This document shows, in pieces, positions 1 through 7,927 of a DNA stretch of 64,000 nucleotides. A program made the position numbers and the translations under genes. The notes under the pieces were generated by a model. It had not been told where the DNA came from. It made no database searches and saw nothing but the letters and a program-made list of their open reading frames with translations. Source of the DNA: Streptomyces sp. f51 (GTDB lineage: Bacteria; Actinomycetota; Actinomycetes; Streptomycetales; Streptomycetaceae); the NCBI RefSeq assembly GCF_037940415.1, contig NZ_CP149798.1:7163001-7227000 (forward strand), given 5' to 3'. The number at the start of each line of letters is the position of its first letter. Position 1 is the first letter of the stretch.

Positions 1-600
1 GGCGGCCTCACCGTCTCCACTGGAGGTGATGGCGGCGTCCAGCGAGGTTGAGGTGTAGCCGTTCGCGGCCTTCCGGGCCTCGATGACGTCCCTTTCCGAC
101 AGGGACATCAGCTCGGACAGTTCCCGGGTCGTGGGCATGCGGCCGAGCCGGCTGCGGAGCTCCTCGGTGGCCTTGGCGAGCGCTACCCGGGCTTCCTGTA
201 GGCGGCGCGGGACATGGACGGCCCACGTGGTGTCGCGGAAGAAGCGCTTGATCTCGCCGACGATGTAGGGGACGGCGAAGGAGGTGAACTCGACTTCGCG
301 GGTGAGTTCGAACCGGTCGATGGCCTTGATGAGGCCGATCGTGCCGACCTGGACGATGTCCTCCATCTCGTCCTGGCCGCGGCTGCGGAACCGCGAGGCC
401 GCGAACTGGACGAGGGTGATGTTCATTTCGATGAGGGTGTTGCGCGCGTACTGGTACTCGGGCGTGCCCTCTTCCAGGACGCCGAGGCGGTCGAAGAACA
501 GCTTCGACAGCTCGCGGGCGTCCTTCGGCGTGATCTGCGACGGGTCGCTGATCTCCGGCAGCACGACGGTCTGTACCCCGGCTGTCTCGGTCGCTGTCAT
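1..600 (-). CDS. SigB/SigF/SigG-type RNA polymerase sigma factor, C-terminus cut by window edge
   Basis: An open frame of 200 codons runs off the left edge with no stop. Region 2 is clear: DIVQVGTIGLIKAIDRFE (2.2-2.3), then VEFTSFAVPYIVGEIKRFFR and VPRRLQEAR (2.4), leading into region 3 (the LSERDVIEA stretch). Spacing and motifs match the stress/differentiation sigma factors SigB, SigF and SigG of Streptomyces, which direct core polymerase to stress promoters and are normally held by an HATPase anti-sigma factor. The start at 598-600 is preferred over the ATG at 604-606, because an AGGAGG lies 8 nt before the first but only 2 nt before the second. CsbD and a small hydrophobic protein, typical SigB-regulon members, follow within 3 kb. 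Which paralogue it is cannot be decided. Confidence 0.93.
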   Translation of the reverse strand, partial: MTATETAGVQTVVLPEISDPSQITPKDARELSKLFFDRLGVLEEGTPEYQYARNTLIEMNITLVQFAASRFRSRGQDEMEDIVQVGTIGLIKAIDRFELTREVEFTSFAVPYIVGEIKRFFRDTTWAVHVPRRLQEARVALAKATEELRSRLGRMPTTRELSELMSLSERDVIEARKAANGYTSTSLDAAITSSGDGEAA

Positions 601-663
601 GCTCATCCCCTCCTGCGTGATCCAGCCTCGTTCACAGCCTGCTCCTGGGCGGCCGGAGACGGT

Positions 664-688
664 GTACCCCCGCTTGGGGCATGCATGC
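664..688 (-). promoter_or_regulatory. Weak candidate SigB-type promoter of the sigma gene
   Basis: On the minus strand GCAT, 15 nt, GGGTAC fits the loose SigB/SigF consensus GNNT-N14-16-GGGTAY and lies 64 nt before the sigma factor start. Only the -10 half is convincing. Autoregulation would be in character for this family. Confidence 0.25.
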
Positions 689-1120
689 CACACGATTTCA
701 CGGTGGTTCCGCCACTCCGGTATTCCGCCGCAGGAGTGAAGGCGGAAGGGAGGTTAGCCCACCGCACCTGAGGTGCGACATAGGGCTCGGGGACGTGCCG
801 GCTCGTCGGGATGCCGTGCTGCCTCCCCCTGGGGCGGGCACGTCCGGCACCGCGGCATCAGGGTGTGCCGCGGCACGGCGGCTCCCTTCCCTGGCTGCGG
901 CCAGGGCCACCTGGCGCGCTGCAAGCCCCTTTGGAGTCCACCGCCCGGGCGTGTGACGTGGCTTGTGCCCCGGCCGCAGTCGCCAGCCCAGCCGGGGCCG
1001 TCCATCGTCGTTGTTCGAGGTCGACTTGCTCTCTGCCTGACGCACAAAAATCTGTGTTGGTCAGAGTAGACATTGAGAGATCGCCTGGTTATGGTTTCTC
1101 TCGTAGTCGAGATCAGCAGG

Positions 1121-1145
1121 GCCCGGCAGACACGAACTGCCGGGC
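1121..1145. terminator. Perfect 9-bp hairpin inside the intergenic region
   Basis: GCCCGGCAG and CTGCCGGGC flank a 7-nt loop. There is no T tract. Orientation is unknown because no adjacent gene ends here. Confidence 0.35.
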
Positions 1146-1730
1146 AGTGGTACCGGTAGTTGCAGTTGGCAGGACGGTGCGGTGGTGGAGTTTCGAAGCC
1201 AGGTTGTCGCAGGTCGGCGACGGGGCTGACGACCGGACCGGGTGGCCCGCAGTGATCAGGGGCCGCCGTGAGTAGGACCGCAGGTGAAGTACTCGCAAGT
1301 GCAGTTCGCGGTATCCAGCAGTGAAGGTGTGTGAGTAGTACCTCGGTGAAGGCGTCGGCTGCGGGCGCGCGCACCGGGAGGTTCGGCAGCGGGGTTCTAA
1401 GCCAGAGCAGATGCAGGACGGGCGACGGGGCTGGCTGCCGAAGAGCGACGCTTCCACAGGTCGCTACGCAACACGCAGTAGAGCAGTGCCAGCATTACGC
1501 AGTCCCCCCTTTGGTAATGGTTGGTCAAGAGGGAAAGAACGGAGGAGCGAGGCGCCATCAGGATCGCCCGGGCGAAATGGCTGAGCCCGGGTACCGCAGG
1601 ACATCGATAGTGAGGTGGTCTCCGGTCGAGCAACCGCGATCCCCGCACACGCTCTCACCCCCCGTGAGCTCGTGCGGAAACAGAAGGCCGGTGCAGTATC
1701 AGGGCCGGCAGATGGTGTAGCAGTTCCTTC

Positions 1731-1760
1731 GGGGCCCTGGCGCAATGGCGCCAGGGCCCC
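1731..1760 (+). terminator. 13-bp perfect hairpin 27 nt upstream of the MerR-type start
   Basis: GGGGCCCTGGCGC pairs with GCGCCAGGGCCCC around a 4-nt loop (1744-1747). It ends 26 nt before the ATG at 1787, so it either terminates transcription coming from upstream or sits in the 5' leader of the MerR-type gene as an attenuator. No T run follows. Confidence 0.5.
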
Positions 1761-1786
1761 TCCACGCGTTTCATGAGAGAGGTGCA

Positions 1787-2134
1787 ATGACAGCAGACGA
1801 CTCGTTCGGCCGACTCGATGACGACGACTACCCCGCCTACACGATGGGCCGGGCCGCCGAGATACTCGGCACCACCCAGGGCTTCCTCCGCGCGATCGGC
1901 GAAGCCCGCCTCATCACCCCGCTGCGCTCCGCGGGCGGACACCGCCGCTACTCCCGCTACCAGCTGCGCATCGCCGCCCGTGCCCGGGAACTTGTCGACC
2001 AGGGCACACCGATCGAGGCCGCCTGCCGCATCGTCATCCTCGAAGACCAGCTCGAAGAAGCCCGGCGCATCAACGACGAATACCGCAGCGCCTCCCAGTC
2101 CGCAGATTCTGCAGCATCGCGGCTCCCTCATTGA
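1787..2134 (+). CDS. Small MerR-type helix-turn-helix regulator
   Basis: 115 aa. Residues about 13-70 form a MerR-like winged helix (YTMGRAAEILGTTQGFLRAI, then GGHRRYSRYQL), followed by a short charged helix (ILEDQLEEARRINDEYR) suited to dimerisation. There is no ligand-binding domain or metal-binding cysteine set, so the inducer cannot be inferred. The ATG at 1787 is chosen over an upstream in-frame ATG because GAGAGG (1777-1782) is correctly spaced. It lies between a SigF-like sigma gene and CsbD, and genes of this type recur in Streptomyces stress clusters, so a role in stress gene control is likely. A large hairpin stands just upstream. Confidence 0.85.
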   Translation: MTADDSFGRLDDDDYPAYTMGRAAEILGTTQGFLRAIGEARLITPLRSAGGHRRYSRYQLRIAARARELVDQGTPIEAACRIVILEDQLEEARRINDEYRSASQSADSAASRLPH

Positions 2135-2251
2135 ATTGTGCTTGCCCAGCCGAACTGCGATGACTCTTCAGGCGTCATCGAATCCGGTGACCTTCCGTCA
2201 GAATTGCGCGTGCGCATACCCCTGATCCCGCACTCGCTGTGAATCTCGTGG

Positions 2252-2312
2252 ATGGCCGGAGGCGTCGTGCTGGAGGGCCATGGTTCCTGGCGTCACGGCC
2301 GCCTCCGGCCAT
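2252..2312. repeat. 13-bp inverted repeat with a 35-nt spacer
   Basis: ATGGCCGGAGGCG (2252-2264) and CGCCTCCGGCCAT (2300-2312) are perfect inverted copies downstream of the MerR-type gene. It could be a terminator for that gene. The rest of 2135-2440 holds only this and the next hairpin. Confidence 0.5.
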
Positions 2313-2376
2313 GAACCTCCAGCTACCCCCGAACCGGAGGAATCACCACTTCCGTCCTGGGATCACGGGGACGGGA

Positions 2377-2418
2377 CATGGGTGGGGCCCGACACCACGG
2401 TGTCGGGCCCCACCCATG
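2377..2418 (-). terminator. 20-bp perfect inverted repeat, likely bidirectional terminator
   Basis: The arms at 2377-2396 and 2399-2418 are exactly complementary and separated by 2 nt, so the stem closes with a small loop after fraying. It lies 22 nt past the stop of the hydrophobic peptide gene (minus strand) and past the MerR-type gene (plus strand), which suits termination of both. Confidence 0.75.
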
Positions 2419-2440
2419 ATTGTGCTGCTGTTGTGGCTGT

Positions 2441-2611
2441 CTACCAGCGGTACCAGCGGCCGCGCTTGCCGCCGCTTGCCGCAGGCCGGATCACGAAGCC
2501 GAGGACCCACACGATCAGGACGATGACGGCGATCCACCACAGTGCCTTCAGTGCGAAACCGGCACCGAAGAGGATCAGGGCGAGCAGAAGAACAAGAAGA
2601 ATAGGAACCAT
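2441..2611 (-). CDS. 56-aa hydrophobic membrane peptide
   Basis: A short gene: start MVPILLVLLLALILFGAG, a second hydrophobic stretch (ALWWIAVIVLIVWVLGFVI), then a basic tail ending GRWYRW. Two transmembrane helices with a positively charged C-terminus are expected. GGAGG lies 9 nt before the ATG (2609-2611). Streptomyces genomes carry very similar small hydrophobic proteins near CsbD and SigB-type regulators, and association with envelope or osmotic stress is an inference from that context. No enzymatic function is claimed. Confidence 0.85.
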   Translation of the reverse strand: MVPILLVLLLALILFGAGFALKALWWIAVIVLIVWVLGFVIRPAASGGKRGRWYRW

Positions 2612-2792
2612 AGTTATCAACCTCCGGACCCTCGTGTGCCCGGCGGTCCGATCTTCACTCCTGCCAGCCTTATGTATTTCTTAGACGGTCCGCGCTGCGA
2701 ATACGTTGTGGTCCTCGACTGGTTTGAGGATGCAATACGTGGTGACACGGATGGCGTACGTGAGTTTCCGAGTGAGACAGGAGTGAGTGGTT

Positions 2793-2969
2793 GTGGCTGC
2801 GGACGAGAAGGCTCAGGCCAAGGGTGAGCAGGTCGAGGGCAAGGTCAAGAAGGTCGTCGGCGGCGCGGTGGGCAACGAGTCCCTGAAGGCCGAGGGTCAC
2901 GCCAAGGAGTCCCAGGGCGACCTGCGCGCGGCCAAGGAGAAGGCCAAGGACGCCGTCCGGCCCAAGTAG
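2793..2969 (+). CDS. CsbD family stress protein
   Basis: 58 aa, lysine- and alanine-rich and strongly hydrophilic, with the CsbD pattern of KGEQVEGKVKKVVGGAVGN followed by an imperfect second copy (KAEGHAKESQGDLRAAKEK). CsbD in Bacillus is a sigma-B general-stress protein of unknown biochemical role, and Streptomyces homologues are abundant under stress. The GTG at 2793 is preferred to the GTG at 2787 because AGGAG (2779-2783) is 9 nt from the first and only 3 nt from the second. A 12-bp stem terminator follows directly. Confidence 0.93.
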   Translation: MAADEKAQAKGEQVEGKVKKVVGGAVGNESLKAEGHAKESQGDLRAAKEKAKDAVRPK

Positions 2970-2985
2970 GCTCACAGCACTCCTG

Positions 2986-3013
2986 ATCCCGGCAGCCTGT
3001 TGGCTGCCGGGAT
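2986..3013 (+). terminator. Terminator of the CsbD gene
   Basis: ATCCCGGCAGCC and GGCTGCCGGGAT form a perfect 12-bp stem with a TGTT loop, 17 nt after the stop. Confidence 0.85.
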
Positions 3014-3507
3014 TTGTGCTGCCTGGGCCGGACCGCGGGCTCAGGCAGTCGGCTGCGGGGTGAAGCGTGCACGTGCAGCGTCGGTTGCACCGGGAGTGGG
3101 GGAGTGGGCGCCGTCGGGGCCCAGGCGGGAACGGCCCGTGGTTTTAGCGGGCCTGGGTGGCGTCCACGGCTTTGCGAGACGACCCCACCGTGCCACGCAG
3201 CGCCTATCAGACGAACCTCCAGCGGCGGCACTCTCACCCGCCCGGCCCATCGGGCCTCTCGCACCTGCCCTCGGCGGTAGCCGATCTCGTCCTCCTCGGA
3301 GCCTCACCGGCCGCTACCCCGCCAGTAGTTGCAGCAGGCTCGCCTCCGACAGGCGGACCGTGGCGCTGCGCACCGATCACCAGGGCACGGCCGAGCACGG
3401 GCACCGGATCACCGAGGCCATCGCCTGTCATGTGGCCCGTATCGGCGTGACCATTGACCATTGGAAGAGGTGGCCGCGTCCCGCGCGACCATGAGCCAGC
3501 AATGCCG
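3014..3507. other. Non-coding or decayed stretch
   Basis: About 490 bases between the CsbD terminator and the nitroreductase stop. The plus-strand frame around 3355-3490 has protein-like codon usage (TDHQGTAEHGHRITEAIA), but no start, no ribosome binding site and no family could be assigned. It may be a fragment of a former gene. Confidence 0.35.
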
Positions 3508-4131
3508 TCAGGCCCAGGCGACGGCGGCCTCGACGGGCACGCGGGGTAGCCGCGGGAACCATGGGTCGGCACCGGGGTGACCGATGTTGACCACCAGATG
3601 GGAACGCCAGCTGGTCCCGGCGAAGAACTCCTTGTTCACGCCAGTCTCGTCGAAGCCCGCCATGGGACCGGCCGCGAGCCCCGCCGCGCGCACCGCGAGC
3701 AGGAAGACCCCGGTCTGCAGTGACGAGTTGTAGGCAGCGATGCTCTCGCGCTTCTCGGTCTGGTCGGCGAAAGCCGATCGCAGCATGTCGCCGCGGGCCG
3801 GGAAGACTGTCGGCATCTGCTCGTGGAAGTCGGTGTCGTACGCCAGGACCGCCACGGCCGGCGCCTTGAGCGTCTTGGCCCTGTTGCCCTCGTCCAGGTG
3901 CCGGACCAGGTGCTCCTTGCCCTCGCGGGTGCGCACGAAGAGCACACGCAGAGGCTGGCTGTTGGCGGCGCTCGGCGACCAACGGGCGAGTTCCCAGATC
4001 ATGGCGAGTTCGCCGTCGGTTACAGCCGTCGCGGCGAAGGTGTTTGCGGTGCGGGCCTCTGTGAACAACAGCTTTCGCCCGGCGTCGTCCAGGACATCGA
4101 GGGCCTGCGGTTCGCGGTCGGATATGGTCAC
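3508..4131 (-). CDS. Nitroreductase-family oxidoreductase, RutE/HadB-like (malonic semialdehyde reductase type)
   Basis: 207 aa, close to the 196-aa usual length. FMN-binding nitroreductase fold features: KLLFTEARTANTF near the N-terminus, ARWSPSAANSQPLRVLFV, then AYNSSLQTGVFLLAVRAAGL and GMDETGVNKEFF-like GFDETGVNKEFF. RutE reduces malonic semialdehyde to 3-hydroxypropionate with NAD(P)H, whereas HadB-type relatives act on other small carbonyls or nitro compounds. The GTG at 4129-4131, after AGAGAG, is preferred to longer starts whose extra residues are proline/arginine-rich and unlike the family. It lies 146 bp downstream of acetoacetate-CoA ligase on the same strand, so it may be the last gene of the aromatic operon. 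The substrate is uncertain. Confidence 0.85.
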   Translation of the reverse strand: MTISDREPQALDVLDDAGRKLLFTEARTANTFAATAVTDGELAMIWELARWSPSAANSQPLRVLFVRTREGKEHLVRHLDEGNRAKTLKAPAVAVLAYDTDFHEQMPTVFPARGDMLRSAFADQTEKRESIAAYNSSLQTGVFLLAVRAAGLAAGPMAGFDETGVNKEFFAGTSWRSHLVVNIGHPGADPWFPRLPRVPVEAAVAWA

Positions 4132-4277
4132 GGTTTCTCTCTTGCTCCGGTGTGCGGAGGGTGTGGTGTTGGGACGGGCTCTCCGCCCGGTTCCAGTCGG
4201 CGGGACGGGGTTTGCGGAGCCGGGCGGGGCGCCCATCCCGGTGCTGTCACTCAGGCCTGGCCGCCCCTGGCCGACGG

Positions 4278-6296
4278 TCATGTGCGGTGTGCTGCCCGCT
4301 TGCTCCGCTCCGCACCCAACTGGGCGTAGAAGTCAATGAGTTCGGGGTTGTCGACCGCCGCGGGGGTGAGGATCTGCTCGGCAGGGACGCCTTGGAGCAG
4401 GCGCTTGACCGGAACTTCGAGCTTCTTGCCGGTCCTTGTGTGCGGGATGGCCGGCACGGAGAGGATCTCGTCGGGGACGTGGCGGGGTGAGGCGCCGGCG
4501 CGGATCGCGTCGCGGATCCGGTCGCGCAGCACGTCGTCCAGGGTCACGCCGGGCGCGGGGACCACGAACAGGGGCATCCAGTAGCCGCCGTCCGGCTCCT
4601 CCGCGCCGATGACGAGGGCCTCGGTGATCTCGGGGAAGCGTTCGACGATCTCGTGGATGTCGGCGCTGCCGAGGCGTACGCCGTTGCGGTTGAGGGTGGC
4701 ATCGGAGCGGCCGTGGACGATCACCGAACCGTGGGAAGTGAGGGTGATCCAGTCGCCGTGCCGCCACACGCCGGGGTAGGCGCCGAAGTAGGCGTCGCGG
4801 TAGCGGCTGCCGTCGGGGTCGTTCCAGAAGTGCAGCGGCATGGACGGCATGGGCCGGGTGACGACCAGCTCGCCGACCCGGTCGAGGACCGGGGTGCCGT
4901 GGGCATCGTATGCGGCCAGCGCCACGCCCAGGTTGGGGGCGGACAGCTCCCCCGCCCAGACGGGGGTCGTGGGTGCGGAGCCGGCGAAGCCGGAGACGAT
5001 GTCCGTGCCGCCACTGGTGGAGGCCGGCTGTACGCCGGTGCCCACGTGGTCGCGGACCCATGGGTAGGCGGAGGCGGGCAGAGCCGATCCGGTGGAGCCG
5101 ATGACGCGGATGGCCGACAGGTCGTGCGCGGAGGGTTCGATGCCCAGCTTGGCCATGGCCAGCAGGTATTGAGGGCTGGTGCCGAAGACGGTGACCTTGT
5201 GGCGGCCCGCCAGCTCCCACAGGATGTCCGGTCGCGCAAGTGGTGCCGGGCTGCCGTCGTAGGTGCAGGTGGTGGCGCCGGTCAGCAGGGTGGAGACGAC
5301 CAGGTTCCACATCATCCAGTGGGTGGTAGTGTACCACAGCAGGCGGTCCCCGAGGCCCAGATCGGTGTGCAGGCCGAGGATCTTGAGGTGTTCGAGCAGG
5401 ACGCCGCCGTGGCCGTGGACGATGCCCTTGGGCAGGCCGGTGGTACCGGAGGAGAACACGACCCACAGCGGGTGGTCGAACGGCACCGGCGCGAAGGTGA
5501 GGTACTCGGTGCGGGCTGCGGCGTCCTCCCAGGGAACCGTCAGCCCCGGGTGCCGGGTCTCGGGCCGGGGGAGGCCCAGGTGGTCCACGAGAATCGTGGC
5601 CGTCAGTGTTGGCAGCTCGTCAGCCAGTTCGAGCGAGGCGGCACGGCGGTCGTGCCTGGTGCCGTTGAAGAGGTAGCCGTCCGCGGTGATGAGGACCGTG
5701 GGTTCGAGCTGGGCGAAGCGGTCGGCGGCGGCCTTGGGGGCGTAGTCCTGGCCGCACACCGACCACACCGCGCCCAGGCTGGCGGTGGCGAGGAAGGCGA
5801 TGACGGCGTGGGGGGTGTTGGGCAGGTAGCCCACCACCCGGTCGCCCTGTTCGACGCCCAGGTCACGCAGCGTGGCGGCGACGGAGGCGACCAGGGCGCG
5901 CAGCTGCCGGCCCGTGATCTCGTAGCCGGAGCCGGTCTCGTCCAGCGCTGTGATCGCGGGAGAGTGCGGCTGAAGGTTGCGCAGTGCGTGGTGGGTGTAG
6001 TTCAGGGTGGCGCCGGGGAACCAGCGGGCGCCCGGCATGGTCTCCTGAGCCAGTACACGCTCGTACGGCGTCGCCGCGTCGATGGCGAAGTACTCCCACA
6101 CCGCAGCCCAGAAACCCTCCAGGTCGGTGACCGACCAGCGGTGCAGGGCCTGGTAGTCGATGGGGTCCTGAACGCCTTCGGCGCCTTGGCGCCGGGCTGC
6201 CCATCGGGCGAAGTCCGCGATGCGGCTGCCTGCGGCCGCCTGCGGGTCGGGAGTGAGGAAGGGTTCCGGATACGGCGTGGCGTGCGGGGTGCTCAT
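4278..6296 (-). CDS. Acetoacetate-CoA ligase (acetoacetyl-CoA synthetase)
   Basis: 672 aa, the usual length for the family. It carries the N-terminal ACS extension (FWAAVWEYFAI, MPGARWFPGATLNY), the AMP-binding P-loop FSSGTTGLPKG at about 281-291, the W-(Y/H) block TTTHWMMWNLV, and the C-terminal catalytic-lysine motif TRTGKKLEVPVK near residue 624. The order and spacing fit acetoacetate-CoA ligase rather than acetyl-CoA synthetase. It forms acetoacetyl-CoA from acetoacetate, CoA and ATP in the cytosol. Its ATG overlaps the monooxygenase stop (ATGA, 6293-6296) and is preceded by GAGGAG. Next to an FAH-family hydrolase, it probably recovers acetoacetate released from ring fission. Confidence 0.93.
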   Translation of the reverse strand: MSTPHATPYPEPFLTPDPQAAAGSRIADFARWAARRQGAEGVQDPIDYQALHRWSVTDLEGFWAAVWEYFAIDAATPYERVLAQETMPGARWFPGATLNYTHHALRNLQPHSPAITALDETGSGYEITGRQLRALVASVAATLRDLGVEQGDRVVGYLPNTPHAVIAFLATASLGAVWSVCGQDYAPKAAADRFAQLEPTVLITADGYLFNGTRHDRRAASLELADELPTLTATILVDHLGLPRPETRHPGLTVPWEDAAARTEYLTFAPVPFDHPLWVVFSSGTTGLPKGIVHGHGGVLLEHLKILGLHTDLGLGDRLLWYTTTHWMMWNLVVSTLLTGATTCTYDGSPAPLARPDILWELAGRHKVTVFGTSPQYLLAMAKLGIEPSAHDLSAIRVIGSTGSALPASAYPWVRDHVGTGVQPASTSGGTDIVSGFAGSAPTTPVWAGELSAPNLGVALAAYDAHGTPVLDRVGELVVTRPMPSMPLHFWNDPDGSRYRDAYFGAYPGVWRHGDWITLTSHGSVIVHGRSDATLNRNGVRLGSADIHEIVERFPEITEALVIGAEEPDGGYWMPLFVVPAPGVTLDDVLRDRIRDAIRAGASPRHVPDEILSVPAIPHTRTGKKLEVPVKRLLQGVPAEQILTPAAVDNPELIDFYAQLGAERSKRAAHRT

Positions 6297-7927
6297 CGTG
6301 TGGTGCTCCTCGGCAGGGGGGCCGGCCGGCCCCCGGCGGGGCGGCGGGCCGTGTGCAGCAGCGGCGCCCAGACGGCGGTGCCGGTGAAGTCGCCGCTGCG
6401 GGCGGGGACCGTGTCCAGCACGACGCGATCGGGACGCAGCAGGACGGCATCGGCCCGGCCGCGTGCCAGCCAGGCGGTGAGGGCGCCGTCGTCGCCCAGG
6501 TCGTCCACGCGGATCGTGCGCGCTCCGAGTGCCGTGGCCACGGCCGTCACCTGCGGGGTGGGCGGCACGGTGGTCAGGACGGCGAAGGAATCCCCGAGGA
6601 CGTCGTCCAGGCGTACTCGCCTGCCGTCGACGATCACGCACGGCTGCGGGCACAAGGTGCCGGCCAGCACGCGGCCGACCAGCCGGGAGCGGCGCCGTAC
6701 CAGTGGACCGGCGGCCAGGGCAGGGCTGAGATCGCGGCCCACCGCCGCTGTCACGCCTGGGATGCGGCAGGCCCTGCTCACGACGGCCCGGCGGATCGCA
6801 GCGCCGCGGTCCTGTCCGCCGGTCATGGCCCAGCCGACGGCGACCGCGACGCGGATCAGGTGGCGGGCGTGCGGCTTGCGTTCGCGCTCGTAGGTGTCCA
6901 GCAGTGCGTCGTCCGCGCCCTGTTGGAGAACGCGGGCCAGTTTCCAGGTGAGGTTGTGGGCGTCGCGCAGTCCCGCGCACAGACCCTGCCCGATGAAGGG
7001 TGGGGTGAGGTGGGCCGCGTCTCCCAGCAGGAAGACACGGCCCCGGCGCCACCGGTCGGCCAGGCGGGCCCGGAAGGTGTACTGCGCCTGCCGGACCACC
7101 TCGAAGTCGTCGCCAGGCGGGGCGTCACGCGGCAGGTCCACCCAGGGGGCGAGCAGCTCGCGCAGGCGGTCCAGCCCCTCCGGGCCGTCCAGGGGCTCGT
7201 CGTCGGCCAGCCGGAACTCCCAGCGGTAGCGGTCCTCGCCGACGCGCATGAAGGTGGCCGGCCGGATCGGGCAGCAGATCTGCTCTGCGCCTTCCCAGGT
7301 GCGCACCCGGCGACTGGTGCGCACGTCGATGACTCTCCAGCTCTCCTCGAAGTGCAGGTCCTCCCATACGGCACCGATGGTGTCGCGGGTGAGACTGCCC
7401 GCGCCGTCGCAGCCCAGGACGGCATCGGCCCACACGTGCTCCACCTCGTCGCTGCCGTCGCGGCGGAATTCGACCCGGACCGGACCCGTCGAGCCGTGTG
7501 CTCCGTCGGTGTCCTGGGTGACGGACACGGCCTCCACGCCGCCCCGCAGCTCGCACTCCGGGCGGCGCGCCAGTGCCTCGCGGAGCAGGCGTTCCAGCTC
7601 GGGCTGGTCGAACATGCTGGTCTGCGGGAAGCCGTGGGGCCCGTGCGGGGAGCGCGGGAACTCGGCGATCAAGCGGTGCCGGGGATCCAGTAGCCGCAGC
7701 CCGCGCGCCGGGCGCGCGAGGGCGGCGAACTCCTCGTGGACGCCGACACTCTGCAGGATCCGGCGGACTTCGTCGTCCATGGCGACGGCGCGCGGCAGGG
7801 GGTAGACGTCCCGGTGGCGTTCCAGGACGATGCTGCGCACTCCGTGGCGGGCGAGCAGGAGGGCTGCCGTGACTCCCACAGGTCCGGCACCGATGATCAC
7901 CACCGGTATCCGGGATGGGGCGTTCAT
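6293..7927 (-). CDS. FAD-dependent aromatic monooxygenase (phenol hydroxylase / MhpA-like)
   Basis: 544 aa. The class A flavoprotein hydroxylase signature is complete: dinucleotide motif IIGAGPVGVTAALLLARHG (residues 11-29), DG motif LGCDGAGSLTRDTIG (about 171-185), and GD motif FLLGDAAHLTPPFIGQG (about 299-315), followed by a thioredoxin-like C-terminal region. Length and order match the MhpA/TfdB/PheA group, which inserts one oxygen ortho to a phenolic hydroxyl using NAD(P)H. It overlaps both neighbours by 4 bp (7924-7927 and 6293-6296), so translation is coupled. The ring substrate cannot be read from the sequence. Confidence 0.93.
   Translation of the reverse strand: MNAPSRIPVVIIGAGPVGVTAALLLARHGVRSIVLERHRDVYPLPRAVAMDDEVRRILQSVGVHEEFAALARPARGLRLLDPRHRLIAEFPRSPHGPHGFPQTSMFDQPELERLLREALARRPECELRGGVEAVSVTQDTDGAHGSTGPVRVEFRRDGSDEVEHVWADAVLGCDGAGSLTRDTIGAVWEDLHFEESWRVIDVRTSRRVRTWEGAEQICCPIRPATFMRVGEDRYRWEFRLADDEPLDGPEGLDRLRELLAPWVDLPRDAPPGDDFEVVRQAQYTFRARLADRWRRGRVFLLGDAAHLTPPFIGQGLCAGLRDAHNLTWKLARVLQQGADDALLDTYERERKPHARHLIRVAVAVGWAMTGGQDRGAAIRRAVVSRACRIPGVTAAVGRDLSPALAAGPLVRRRSRLVGRVLAGTLCPQPCVIVDGRRVRLDDVLGDSFAVLTTVPPTPQVTAVATALGARTIRVDDLGDDGALTAWLARGRADAVLLRPDRVVLDTVPARSGDFTGTAVWAPLLHTARRPAGGRPAPLPRSTTR

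Larger units (their letters stand above)
607..1786. other. Long intergenic region without a supportable gene
   Basis: About 1.2 kb between the sigma factor and the MerR-type gene. Open frames occur on both strands, but none shows recognisable protein character or a ribosome binding site. It holds two strong hairpins, listed separately (1121-1145 and 1731-1760). A small RNA or gene relics are possible; nothing further is seen. Confidence 0.5.

Noticed and set aside
1464..1787. 107-aa minus-strand frame opposite the MerR leader
   Set aside because: Runs through the 13-bp hairpin, has no SD, and its residues show no protein-like pattern.
2720..2760. SigB-type promoter GTTT-N15-GGTGAC before CsbD
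   Set aside because: The -10 half GGTGAC does not match GGGTAY; too weak to list.
7248..7805. 185-aa plus-strand frame inside the FAD monooxygenase
   Set aside because: It lies opposite a gene with all three flavoprotein motifs; it is an antisense shadow.
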